Positions 1 through 7,007 of a stretch of 64,000 bases of DNA are shown one piece after another. Positions within the stretch are counted from its first letter, which is position 1. Each line of letters starts with the position of its first letter. The notes beneath the pieces are model-generated. The model was not told the origin of the DNA. It was given only the letters and a program-made list of their open reading frames with translations, and did not search any database. The stretch lies in NCBI RefSeq assembly GCF_900100435.1, contig NZ_FNEX01000016.1, positions 62,001 through 126,000 on the forward strand, written 5' to 3'. This DNA is from Pedobacter sp. ok626. GTDB lineage: Bacteria; Bacteroidota; Bacteroidia; Sphingobacteriales; Sphingobacteriaceae. The position numbers and the translations under genes were made by a program.

Positions 1-172
1 TACGTGCGCAGGTAGTTTTACCTACACCTCTTGGCCCGCAAAATAAAAAGGCCTGTGCCAGTTGGTTGTTTTTTATAGCATTTTTTAGCGTACCTGTAAT
101 GTGCTGCTGTCCAACAACGGTTTCAAACGTTGCCGGGCGGTATTTACGGGCTGATACTATAAAATTCTCCAT
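1..172 (-). CDS. dnaX: DNA polymerase III gamma/tau subunit, N-terminal part (runs off the window)
   Basis: The reverse strand reads from an ATG at 172 as MENFIVSARKYRPATF, followed by GQQHITGTLKNA and the Walker A stretch FLFCGPRGVGKTTCAR at the window edge. RKYRP, the GQ motif and GPRGVGKT are hallmarks of the clamp-loader ATPase DnaX. Only the first 57 residues are present, so the remaining AAA+ domain and tau region cannot be assessed. The clamp loader opens the sliding clamp and couples the polymerases at the replication fork in the cytoplasm. It lies downstream of the AraC gene on the same strand, about 105 bp away, probably as a separate unit. Identification is secure despite the truncation. 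Confidence 0.93.
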   Translation of the reverse strand, partial: MENFIVSARKYRPATFETVVGQQHITGTLKNAIKNNQLAQAFLFCGPRGVGKTTCAR

Positions 173-277
173 TTCGTCCACGAAAATAGGAATTTTTGTT
201 GAGGTTGGAATACTGGAAGTCTTGAATGTTGAAAAAATCACCAAAGAAGGGCGTTGATAAGCAGATTGAAATATTTT

Positions 278-1165
278 TTATTTAAAAACTGCTGTTAGCT
301 CTTTTCTATATTGCGAGGCGCTTTTTCCGGTGAATTCTTTAAATACCTTATTAAAGTGACTGAAATTATTAAAGCCGCTTTCGTAGCTGATGTTTGCTAC
401 ACTGATTTGTTTTTCAGCCAAAAGTTTAGAGGCATGTACAACCCGATATTCATTTACAAACTGTGTAAATGTTTTTTTTGTGATTTTCTTAAAATACCGG
501 CAGAAGGAAGGGACGGTCATGCTAGACATTTCTGCAATAGCCATCAAATTAATCTCTTCCTGAAAATGATCTTTAACATAGTTAAATACCATATTAATTC
601 TGTCATTGTCCTGGATTTGCATTTCCATTGAAAATCCAGCAGCATTTAAAATTTTATAATCGGTAGCGTTCTCCAGCTCTTTTAAAACACTTAATAAGGT
701 TAAAAGTCTTTCAAAAGGCTCTTGCTCGTCCATAAGTTCAATTTTGTGGCCTACGGCATCTTTTGTTTTTTGTCCAAAAGCAATACCACCCTTCGCCTTA
801 TTAAATAGGTCGGATATACATTTCGTTTCCTGGAGACCTAAAAAGTCTTTTCCAAGAAAGTCATCTTTCATTTGTATAACGGTTTCGTTTTTATTTCCGG
901 TATTGGTGTCGGTGAAACCGCAATGGGGTAGATTACTGCCAATCAGTATTAAATCACCCTCGGTATAATAAGAGATATGGCTTCCGATTTGTCGTTTCCC
1001 TGCACCGCCATTTACAAAAACCATTTCAATTTCGGGATGGTAGTGCCATACATGTGCTTTGTTGTTGTCGTTTTCTATGTATTTCGAATAATAGAATGAA
1101 CTCCCGAAAGTGGGCTCAATAACTTCAAATCCTGGCTTTATATTTTTCCTGTTTTGCACGATCAA
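278..1165 (-). CDS. AraC-family transcriptional regulator with N-terminal cupin domain
   Basis: The 295-residue protein has the usual two-part AraC layout. An N-terminal cupin-like sensor, roughly residues 15-95, contains the HYHPEIEMVFV stretch typical of the cupin 2 fold. A C-terminal double helix-turn-helix, roughly 190-290, ends in the signature FNNFSHFNKVFKEFTGKSA. Such proteins bind promoter DNA and usually respond to a sugar or related small molecule; the ligand is not visible here. The start is uncertain: the longest frame opens with TTG at 1165, overlapping a sequence that resembles a TAnnTTTG promoter box, and a GTG six bases downstream is an alternative. It has no obvious operon partner and may control a distant locus. 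Confidence 0.85.
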   Translation of the reverse strand: MIVQNRKNIKPGFEVIEPTFGSSFYYSKYIENDNNKAHVWHYHPEIEMVFVNGGAGKRQIGSHISYYTEGDLILIGSNLPHCGFTDTNTGNKNETVIQMKDDFLGKDFLGLQETKCISDLFNKAKGGIAFGQKTKDAVGHKIELMDEQEPFERLLTLLSVLKELENATDYKILNAAGFSMEMQIQDNDRINMVFNYVKDHFQEEINLMAIAEMSSMTVPSFCRYFKKITKKTFTQFVNEYRVVHASKLLAEKQISVANISYESGFNNFSHFNKVFKEFTGKSASQYRKELTAVFK

Positions 1166-1323
1166 AAATACTTAAAAAATCATATTTATTGTTTTTTGTC
1201 CGAAAGATACTGAAGTGCGGTTAATATAGCATAGATATCAGTGAATATGGAATAAATTTCTCATTAAAATGCGATGTAAATTTGGAGTATAAAATAATTG
1301 TTAACCTTTTAAACAATTTTATC

Positions 1324-1917
1324 ATGAAAAATTTATTAAAAATCAGTCTAATAGCAGTTTCCTTATTCTTTTCTGCTAGCTTATATGCAAGTGAAGGCTC
1401 ATTTGTGTTGAAAGTTAAAGGGGTAAATGAAAAATCAGTTACTTTTTATATAGATGAAGCTCAAATTGTTGATGTTTCGATTTATGGAGCAGAAAATGAG
1501 GTTCTATATGAGAAAAGAATAAAGGCAAAACGCGGATCTACTAAAACTTATGACTTGAGTTCTTTCCCTGACGGAAATTATACATTTAAAATAACGACAG
1601 AATCGAATTCAACTGAATATCAACTTTCGATTGTGGAAGGTAAAACTATCGTATCTAATCCTATGATTACAGAAAAGTTTAAGCCGGTTTTAACTAAGGA
1701 AGATGAATTGATCACGTTGAATTTGGAAAATGCACCTAAGGGACCAATTGCGGTTCGAATTGTGAACGAATACAACGATGAATTATATAACGAAATTTTT
1801 GAAGGTGAGTCGGCCTTTACTAAAAGATTTAATGTGGCCAGGGTAGGTTTAGGTGATCTGACTTTTTTGATCAAATCTGAAAATCAAGAATTTACCAAAG
1901 TGGTGCAAATTCGTTAA
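1324..1917 (+). CDS. Secreted beta-rich protein of unknown function
   Basis: The 197-residue product starts with a clear signal peptide (MKNLLKISLIAVSLFFSASL, cleavage near YASEG). I chose the ATG at 1324 because an earlier in-frame start would put 14 residues ahead of that signal. The mature part appears to contain two similar beta-strand-rich units, about residues 28-105 and 115-197. Each has the pattern of strand, charged turn, and a closing strand such as GNYTFKITTES or GDLTFLIKSEN. This recalls the type IX secretion C-terminal domain fold and related Bacteroidetes beta-sandwich proteins, but lacks a large cargo. A role in the periplasm or at the surface is plausible; no function can be assigned. 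Confidence 0.7.
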   Translation: MKNLLKISLIAVSLFFSASLYASEGSFVLKVKGVNEKSVTFYIDEAQIVDVSIYGAENEVLYEKRIKAKRGSTKTYDLSSFPDGNYTFKITTESNSTEYQLSIVEGKTIVSNPMITEKFKPVLTKEDELITLNLENAPKGPIAVRIVNEYNDELYNEIFEGESAFTKRFNVARVGLGDLTFLIKSENQEFTKVVQIR

Positions 1918-1941
1918 TTAGATTAGTTTTTTATGTTTAGA

Positions 1942-1976
1942 AGAGGTTGTCTCAAAAGGGCAAGCTCTTTTTTTTT
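1942..1976 (+). terminator. Probable intrinsic terminator
   Basis: AGAGGTTG pairs with CAAGCTCT across one mismatch and is followed by nine T residues. It lies just after the secreted protein gene and before the ribosomal protein promoter. Confidence 0.6.
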
Positions 1977-2035
1977 GTAAAAAGAATTGGGTGGGACTGG
2001 GCGTTCTGAAGGCGTCAATATTTCTCAATAAACCC

Positions 2036-2066
2036 TTTGTTTTTAAGATATTAATTACTACTTTTG
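2036..2066 (+). promoter_or_regulatory. Bacteroidetes-type promoter of the rpsF operon
   Basis: A TTTG at 2036-2039 is followed after exactly 19 bases by TACTTTTG at 2059-2066. This matches the Bacteroidetes -33 TTTG and -7 TAnnTTTG consensus. Transcription would start around 2072, giving a leader of about 40 bases before rpsF. Confidence 0.7.
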
Positions 2067-2112
2067 CATCCCGCATTAAGAGCGGATTAATTAAAAAATA
2101 AACAAAATAACA

Positions 2113-2475
2113 ATGAATCAGTACGAAACTGTTATCGTTCTAACCCCGTTGTTGTCAGAAGAAGTTGCGAAAGAGGCATTAGCCAAATTCAGCAAAATCA
2201 TTACTGATAGCGGAGCCGAAATTGTTCAAGAGGACAATTGGGGTTTGAGAAAATTAGCGTATCCGATTGAGAAAAAAGCAAGCGGATTCTTCCACCTTAC
2301 AGAATACAAATCTTCTGGTGAATTAATTAGTAAATTGGAATTGGAGCTTAAGCGTGATGAGCGTGTGCTACGTTTCCTTACCATTAGATTAGACCGTCAC
2401 GCGGTTGCTTATAATGAGAAGAAACGCAGTGGTGCTTTTAACAAAAAACCTAAGAAAGAGGAGGTTGCAGGATAA
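2113..2475 (+). CDS. rpsF: 30S ribosomal protein S6
   Basis: The 120-residue protein begins MNQYETVIVLTPLLSEE and contains DNWGLRKLAYPIEKKASGFF and DERVLRFLTIRLD, which are characteristic of S6. S6 forms a dimer with S18 on the platform of the small subunit. It is the first gene of the rpsF-rpsR-rplI operon and its stop codon overlaps the rpsR start by one base (TAATG), so translation of the two partners is probably coupled. There is no ssb gene between rpsF and rpsR, unlike many other phyla; this is the usual Bacteroidetes order. A C-terminal tail rich in lysine (KKRSGAFNKKPKKEE) extends beyond the core domain. Confidence 0.97.
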   Translation: MNQYETVIVLTPLLSEEVAKEALAKFSKIITDSGAEIVQEDNWGLRKLAYPIEKKASGFFHLTEYKSSGELISKLELELKRDERVLRFLTIRLDRHAVAYNEKKRSGAFNKKPKKEEVAG

Positions 2476-2738
2476 TGGCTAAAGATCAAATACAATATGT
2501 TACTGCTCCAAAAGTGGACGATAACAGAAAAAAATATTGCCGTTTCAGAAAAAACGGAATTAAATATATTGATTACAAAGACGCAAACTTCTTGTTAAAA
2601 TTCATCAATGATCAAGGTAAATTATTACCTCGCCGTTTAACTGGTACTTCATTGAAATTTCAACGTAAAGTGGCTCAAGCGGTAAAACGTGCACGTCACA
2701 TTGGTTTGTTACCTTTTGTTGCTGACCAATTAAAATAG
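2475..2738 (+). CDS. rpsR: 30S ribosomal protein S18
   Basis: The 87-residue product contains KKYCRFRKNGIKYIDYKDA, LPRRLTGTSLKFQRKVAQAV and KRARHIGLLPFV, the conserved core of S18. It binds S6 and 16S rRNA in the small subunit. The ATG overlaps the stop of rpsF, and rplI follows after 10 bases, so the three genes form one unit. The single CR pair (KYCRF) is all that remains of a cysteine pattern that some S18 proteins use for zinc, which suggests a zinc-independent form. Confidence 0.97.
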   Translation: MAKDQIQYVTAPKVDDNRKKYCRFRKNGIKYIDYKDANFLLKFINDQGKLLPRRLTGTSLKFQRKVAQAVKRARHIGLLPFVADQLK

Positions 2739-2748
2739 GAGCTGAGAG

Positions 2749-3192
2749 ATGGAAATCATTTTAAAACAAGATATCAAATCCCTAGGGGAGAAAGATGATA
2801 TCGTTAATGTAAAGCCAGGATATGGTCGTAACTACTTAATCCCTCAAGGATTTGGTGCTTTGGCTACTCCTTCAGCTAAAAAAGTATTAGCGGAAAACTT
2901 AAAGCAAGCTGCTTTTAAACAAGATAAAATTAAGAAAGATGCTGAAGGTATCGCAGAGCGTTTAACTGATGTTAAATTGTCTATCGGTGCTAAAGCTGGT
3001 GAAACAGGTAAGATTTTTGGTGCTGTAAATACCATTATGATTGCTGAAGCATTGAAACAAAAAGGTTTTGATGTAGATCGTCGCCGTATCACTTTCGAAA
3101 CTGAGCCTAAATTTGTAGGTGAATATGTTGCAAACTTAAACTTACACAAAGAAGTGAAAGTTAAAGTTGCTTTCGAAGTTGTAGCTGAGTAA
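2749..3192 (+). CDS. rplI: 50S ribosomal protein L9
   Basis: The 147-residue protein begins MEIILKQDIKSLGEKDDIV and continues VKPGYGRNYLIPQGFGALAT, the N-terminal RNA-binding domain of L9. A connecting helix rich in Lys and Glu follows at roughly 45-80, then a C-terminal domain with KIFGAVNTIMIAEALK. L9 binds 23S rRNA near the base of the L1 stalk and influences frame maintenance between adjacent ribosomes. It is the last gene of the operon; a strong terminator follows 18 bases after the stop. Confidence 0.97.
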   Translation: MEIILKQDIKSLGEKDDIVNVKPGYGRNYLIPQGFGALATPSAKKVLAENLKQAAFKQDKIKKDAEGIAERLTDVKLSIGAKAGETGKIFGAVNTIMIAEALKQKGFDVDRRRITFETEPKFVGEYVANLNLHKEVKVKVAFEVVAE

Positions 3193-3209
3193 TCTTCTTT
3201 TTAGATACA

Positions 3210-3243
3210 AAAAAAGCTTCCTGATTTTCAGGAAGCTTTTTTT
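3210..3243 (+). terminator. Strong intrinsic terminator after rplI
   Basis: AAAAAGCTTCCTGA and TCAGGAAGCTTTTT form a perfect 14-bp stem with a three-base loop, and the 3' arm runs into a T tract. Because both ends are A/T tracts it may also serve the convergent gene ending at 3258. Confidence 0.9.
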
Positions 3244-3257
3244 ATGCCTATATAATT

Positions 3258-3548
3258 CTATTTCCTTCTCTTGTTCTTAGCTTCGTCAATGATCTGACGG
3301 ATCTGTTTGATATCGCTCTTAGAAAAGCCACTGATTTCAATTTTATTCCCTGTTAAGAATAACCTTAACGTAGAAAATCCAATCATCGGAGAGTCTACCT
3401 CAATCGACGTAATGTCTTCGTAGTTTAGATATTTCGAATCCCCGCTAAATAAGCCTGGTGATTTGATCTCTATACTGTTTTCTTCTAGGTGAATCTCTGT
3501 AGGGAAAACCTTGTTTCCTTCTGATAGTCTGGATGCTGTAAATTTCAT
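3258..3548 (-). CDS. Small PH-like domain protein
   Basis: The 96-residue product has a succession of short beta strands (TEIHLEENSIEIKSPGLF, YLNYEDITSIEVD, LRLFLTGNKIEISGF) followed by one C-terminal helix, SDIKQIRQIIDEAKN. This is the layout of bacterial pleckstrin-homology-like domains. There is no signal peptide or membrane segment, so it is probably cytosolic. It converges on rplI and is divergent from mtgA. Proteins of this kind are common in Bacteroidetes, and their function is not known to me. Confidence 0.7.
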   Translation of the reverse strand: MKFTASRLSEGNKVFPTEIHLEENSIEIKSPGLFSGDSKYLNYEDITSIEVDSPMIGFSTLRLFLTGNKIEISGFSKSDIKQIRQIIDEAKNKRRK

Positions 3549-3625
3549 GTTGAAGTAAATTTAAGTAATTTATTTAATTCTTTTATTTGTCAGCTTTGCT
3601 TGTGAGTTGAAATTAATGTTTTTAT

Positions 3626-3633
3626 TACCTTTG
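3626..3633 (+). promoter_or_regulatory. -7 box directly in front of mtgA
   Basis: TACCTTTG matches TAnnTTTG exactly and ends only four bases before the mtgA ATG. The transcript would have almost no leader. A TTG at 3607-3609 is the nearest upstream -33 candidate. Confidence 0.5.
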
Positions 3634-3637
3634 AGCG

Positions 3638-4360
3638 ATGGCACAAAAAAAACGTTCGAGCAGTAAATCTAAACAATCCTTTACTAAAAAAATATCTTCC
3701 ATATTAACCCGAATTTTTGTTTGGTTTTTATTGGTTAGTGTACTATGGGTATTGATTTACCGCTTTGTTAACCCACCTATTACCCTGTTGATGGTTTTGC
3801 GTAATATAGAACGCAAGAGCGAAGGCAAGCCATTAAAGCTGGAAAAGAAATGGGTAGATTTCGATGATATATCTGACAATATGAAGCGTGCTGCTGTTTC
3901 GGCAGAGGATCAGTTGTTTTTAAAGCATATAGGTTTTGATGTTAATGCGATAGAAAAGGCGTTTAAAACAAACAAAAAAGGTGAAAAAATTAAGGGAGGC
4001 AGTACCATTTCCCAGCAAACGGCTAAGAATGTGTTTTTATGGCCTGGACGTTCATGGGTTAGAAAAGGCTTTGAGGCTTATTTCACGCTGCTGATAGAAA
4101 TGTTCTGGAGCAAGGAGCGGATATTGGAGGTGTACCTGAATGTGATTGAGATGGGCGATGGTATCTATGGTTCAGAAGCAGCTGCACAGGCCTATTTTGG
4201 TAAATCTTGCACTAAATTAAGCCGTTCTCAGGCTGCATTGATTGCTGCTTGTTTCCCTAATCCAAGAAGGTGGACACCAAGGAATCCAACGCGCTATATC
4301 AAACACCGCCAATACCTAATCATGAAAAACATGAGAAGACTGGGGCCTTTAGATTTTTAA
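3638..4360 (+). CDS. mtgA: Monofunctional biosynthetic peptidoglycan transglycosylase
   Basis: This 240-residue GT51 enzyme polymerises lipid II into glycan strands at the outer face of the inner membrane. Residues about 23-45 form the single membrane anchor after a short lysine-rich cytoplasmic start. The glycosyltransferase motifs follow in order: AEDQLFLKHIGFD with the catalytic Glu, GGSTISQQTAKN, KERILEVYLNVIEMGDGIYG, and ALIAACFPNPRRW. No transpeptidase domain follows, which separates it from class A PBPs, and the length fits MtgA. It stands alone, divergent from the PH-like gene, with a promoter box that makes it nearly leaderless. Confidence 0.93.
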   Translation: MAQKKRSSSKSKQSFTKKISSILTRIFVWFLLVSVLWVLIYRFVNPPITLLMVLRNIERKSEGKPLKLEKKWVDFDDISDNMKRAAVSAEDQLFLKHIGFDVNAIEKAFKTNKKGEKIKGGSTISQQTAKNVFLWPGRSWVRKGFEAYFTLLIEMFWSKERILEVYLNVIEMGDGIYGSEAAAQAYFGKSCTKLSRSQAALIAACFPNPRRWTPRNPTRYIKHRQYLIMKNMRRLGPLDF

Positions 4361-4386
4361 TACTGAATACGCTTAAATAAAGAAGC

Positions 4387-4866
4387 TTACAGCAAGTGTG
4401 CAAACACTTTGCTGTGCCAGCTTTCCTCGAATGGAGTTTCCCATTTGGTCTCAAACTCCTCTAAGGTTTGAACAAGGTTATTGAATACAATAGTCTTTGG
4501 CCCAACAGTTTTAATGTTTACCAGGGTTTCAAAATCTTCTTTATTGGTTACAATCACCTTGCCATCTATTTTATAAGCAAGGTTAAACCTGTCGAATAGG
4601 TCAACGTTGTAAGTTTGCTCAATTTCCTTGATGATTCGTACAGAAGCATCTATTGAACATCCTGTAACGCCAGCAGAAGCCTCGTCAACAATAAAGACAA
4701 TAAAAAACTGATGTGGTATTTGTGCAGTTGCTTTTAACTGGTGGCCATGGGCTTTCCATTGCGAAGTAAAGTCATCCAGTTTTTGCTGTATGGCGGATAC
4801 CTCGTCATTAGTAAATGCACGGTTGCTTTGGTAGATCCAAACTTTAGATTGTGGAGAAAAACTCAT
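4387..4866 (-). CDS. Conserved Bacteroidetes protein of unknown function (often labelled ABC transporter ATPase)
   Basis: The 159-residue product has no signal peptide, no Walker A motif and no ABC signature, so the name ABC transporter ATPase that homologues often carry in databases is not supported by its sequence. What can be seen is a mixed alpha/beta protein with a hydrophobic strand (FFIVFIVDEA), a GCSIDASVRIIKEIE segment containing a conserved-looking Cys and Asp, and a Trp-rich C-terminus (WETPFEESWHSKVF). It converges on mtgA and is divergent from the next small exported protein. I cannot assign a function. Confidence 0.75.
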   Translation of the reverse strand: MSFSPQSKVWIYQSNRAFTNDEVSAIQQKLDDFTSQWKAHGHQLKATAQIPHQFFIVFIVDEASAGVTGCSIDASVRIIKEIEQTYNVDLFDRFNLAYKIDGKVIVTNKEDFETLVNIKTVGPKTIVFNNLVQTLEEFETKWETPFEESWHSKVFAHLL

Positions 4867-4917
4867 AGTTCAAATTTAATAAAATATTTAATTTGTTGGT
4901 GCTAAAATATTAACGTG

Positions 4918-5400
4918 ATGAATAAGTTTACATTAAGCTTAAGAATGTCCCTCTTTTTGTCGCTAGGCCTAATATTAATGGCTTTTAGTACACACACGCT
5001 TCTGGACGAAGAGCTTGTCTATATTCAGAAGAAGCTCTTGGAACATCACGATAATGAACATGGCGAGGAACAGATTAAGCGTTATGATCTAAATGTTACC
5101 AACACTGGCTTTTGCAGATACAAGCGTTATTATGCAAGCGGTAAAATTGAATACTTCTCTTTTAACCTGGTTAAATTTAAGGATTTGGACTACTACGGGA
5201 CCGATAAAAATGGACAGCTTTATTTGCGTACCGAAGGTGAAAATGTAATTGTGCAAACCTATAATGATAAAAAGGGCGGGGATGTTGATAGTATGGCCAC
5301 CTATATGGTTATTCCGATGAAAAATATGGAGCCACAGGATCTTTCAGACCTTTTGGATCGTCTCGTTAAAACGAATGCACAGCTGCTGGCTCAAAAATAG
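4918..5400 (+). CDS. Small membrane-anchored or exported protein of unknown function
   Basis: The 160-residue protein starts MNKFTLSLRMSLFLSLGLIL, a signal peptide or membrane anchor; I prefer this ATG over a GTG three bases upstream. The remainder is polar, with alternating strands such as YKRYYASGKIEYFSFNLVKF and a C-terminal helix (LSDLLDRLVKTNAQLL). No lipobox Cys or known motif is seen. Its last 35 bases overlap the convergent metallo-hydrolase gene, so the two transcripts are complementary at their ends. Function unknown. Confidence 0.65.
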   Translation: MNKFTLSLRMSLFLSLGLILMAFSTHTLLDEELVYIQKKLLEHHDNEHGEEQIKRYDLNVTNTGFCRYKRYYASGKIEYFSFNLVKFKDLDYYGTDKNGQLYLRTEGENVIVQTYNDKKGGDVDSMATYMVIPMKNMEPQDLSDLLDRLVKTNAQLLAQK

Positions 5401-6163
5401 TATAAACCTTTGTTTCCTCATATCTGGAGGCTACGATAATCTCTGTGCCATTTGCATGTTGTGTAAATAAGTCTGCAACCAGTTCTGGGCAGTTGTTATC
5501 TTTAGATAGGTGCGATAGCAACAGATGAGTCATATAGCTCGGCTTATGGGCTTTAAAGAGCTCCAATGCTTGCTTGTTAGACAAGTGACCTCTTCCTCCG
5601 CTGATGCGTTTTTTTAAGAAGTAAGGATAGGCACTTTTTTGAAGTAACTCGTCGTCATAATTGGCCTCCAGAAAAGCAGCATGACACTGTTTGAAATGGA
5701 AAGTGAGTTGCTCACAAGCTGCTCCTAAATCCGTAAAAACACCCACTTTGGTCTCTCCACAGGAAATCACAAAACTATAAGGTTCAGATGCATCATGTAT
5801 TTTAGGAAAGCCGGTAATCAGCAGATTGCCTACTTGGACCTGTGTGTCATAATGCAAAGGTCGGATGAGATCTTCCCTGAGGTTGAATCTGCAGCCTGCT
5901 AAGGTGCCTGGATTGATATAAGTGGGTAAACTGTATTTAGCAGCAAGGGTAGGCAAGCCTTTAACATGGTCAGTATGTTCGTGAGAAATAAATATGGCCT
6001 TTACTTTTTGCATCGAAAGGCCAAGTCTCAGCATTCTTTTCTCAGTCTCCCTGCAGGATATCCCGGCATCAACAAGTATGGCTTCGTCGCTGTTGCCAAC
6101 GTAGTAGCAGTTTCCGTTGCTGCCGGAGTTTAAGGAGGCTATGAAAAGATGATTACAATCCAT
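5366..6163 (-). CDS. MBL-fold metallo-hydrolase, WalJ/YycJ-like
   Basis: The 265-residue product carries the metallo-beta-lactamase signature FISHEHTDHVKGL (HxHxDH), an upstream ILVDAGIS strand, a downstream SEPYSFVISCGETKVGVFTDLG region and a late LLSHLS element. The opening SLNSGSNGNCYYVG is typical of the YycJ/WalJ group, single-domain enzymes linked in other bacteria to cell-wall or DNA-repair coordination. I place the start at the ATG at 6163, which overlaps the end of the upstream iron-sulfur gene by 11 bases; a TTG at 6187 would lengthen it by eight residues. The overlap suggests co-transcription with the Fe-S genes, though a shared pathway is not evident. Confidence 0.85.
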   Translation of the reverse strand: MDCNHLFIASLNSGSNGNCYYVGNSDEAILVDAGISCRETEKRMLRLGLSMQKVKAIFISHEHTDHVKGLPTLAAKYSLPTYINPGTLAGCRFNLREDLIRPLHYDTQVQVGNLLITGFPKIHDASEPYSFVISCGETKVGVFTDLGAACEQLTFHFKQCHAAFLEANYDDELLQKSAYPYFLKKRISGGRGHLSNKQALELFKAHKPSYMTHLLLSHLSKDNNCPELVADLFTQHANGTEIIVASRYEETKVYTIFEPAAVHSF

Positions 6164-6953
6164 TGGCTCTGACTGTGATTTCAGCAATATCTAACACCTT
6201 TACATTCTGGTCCTGATCTTTCATTTTTACCCCATCACTTAGCATGGTCATGCAGAAAGGGCAGGATGCTGCAATGATCTGTGGTTGGGTCTCTAAAGCT
6301 TCCTCAATTCTTTCGATATTGATGTCTTTGTTTCCTTTTTCAGGTTCTTTAAACATTTGTGCGCCACCTGCACCACAGCATAGGCCATTGGTTTTGCAGC
6401 GTTTCATTTCAACGAGCTGGGCATCTAGTGCTTCTAAAGCTTTTCTTGGCGCTTCATATACATCGTTTCCACGACCTAAATAACATGGGTCATGATAAGT
6501 AATCTTTTTACCTTTAAAGCTCTCACCACCTTCAGCTTTAAGCTTGCCTTCGTCAATGAGTTGTTGTATAAGCTGGGTATGGTGTATTACTTCGTAATTG
6601 CCACCTAATCCTGGGTATTCGTTTTTTATAGTGTTAAAGCAATGTGGACAGCCAGTAACAATCTTTTTGATGTTATAACCATTCAGGACTTCTATGTTGG
6701 TCATGGCTTGCATTTGAAACAGGAATTCATTTCCTGCACGCTTAGCCGGATCGCCAGTACAGCTTTCTTCTGTACCCAATACTGCATATTTTAAGCCGAC
6801 ATGATGTAATATTTTACAGATGTCGCGCGTAGTTTTTTGTGCTCTTTCATCATAACTACCGGCGCAGCCTACCCAAAATAAAATCTCAGGTTCTTCGCCT
6901 TTGGCTATCATTTCTGCCATTGTTGGCACTTCAAAATTTAGTTGTGCGCTCAT
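6153..6953 (-). CDS. (Fe-S)-binding protein with two CCG domains (HdrB/GlpC-like)
   Basis: The 266-residue protein contains two cysteine-rich CCG-type domains. The first includes FWVGCAGSYDERA, TGCPHCFNTIKNE and ESCTGDPA. The second includes YHDPCYLGR, LCCGAGGAQMF and ASCPFCMTML. Such domains bind an unusual 4Fe-4S cluster in heterodisulfide reductase and in the C subunit of anaerobic glycerol-3-phosphate or lactate dehydrogenases. It is preceded by a membrane Fe-S protein 54 bases upstream on the same strand. The pair together resemble a two-subunit membrane electron-transfer module passing electrons between a soluble donor and quinones. The physiological donor, for example an electron-transfer flavoprotein, is inferred and not encoded here. 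Confidence 0.85.
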   Translation of the reverse strand: MSAQLNFEVPTMAEMIAKGEEPEILFWVGCAGSYDERAQKTTRDICKILHHVGLKYAVLGTEESCTGDPAKRAGNEFLFQMQAMTNIEVLNGYNIKKIVTGCPHCFNTIKNEYPGLGGNYEVIHHTQLIQQLIDEGKLKAEGGESFKGKKITYHDPCYLGRGNDVYEAPRKALEALDAQLVEMKRCKTNGLCCGAGGAQMFKEPEKGNKDINIERIEEALETQPQIIAASCPFCMTMLSDGVKMKDQDQNVKVLDIAEITVRANGL

Positions 6954-7007
6954 ATATTGATGTTTAAGCTATTTCTTTAAATCTTTGATTTTTAATTCTT
7001 TTGTTCC

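Noticed and set aside
4387..4866. ABC transporter ATPase label
   Set aside because: No Walker A, signature or Walker B motif is present in the 159 residues.
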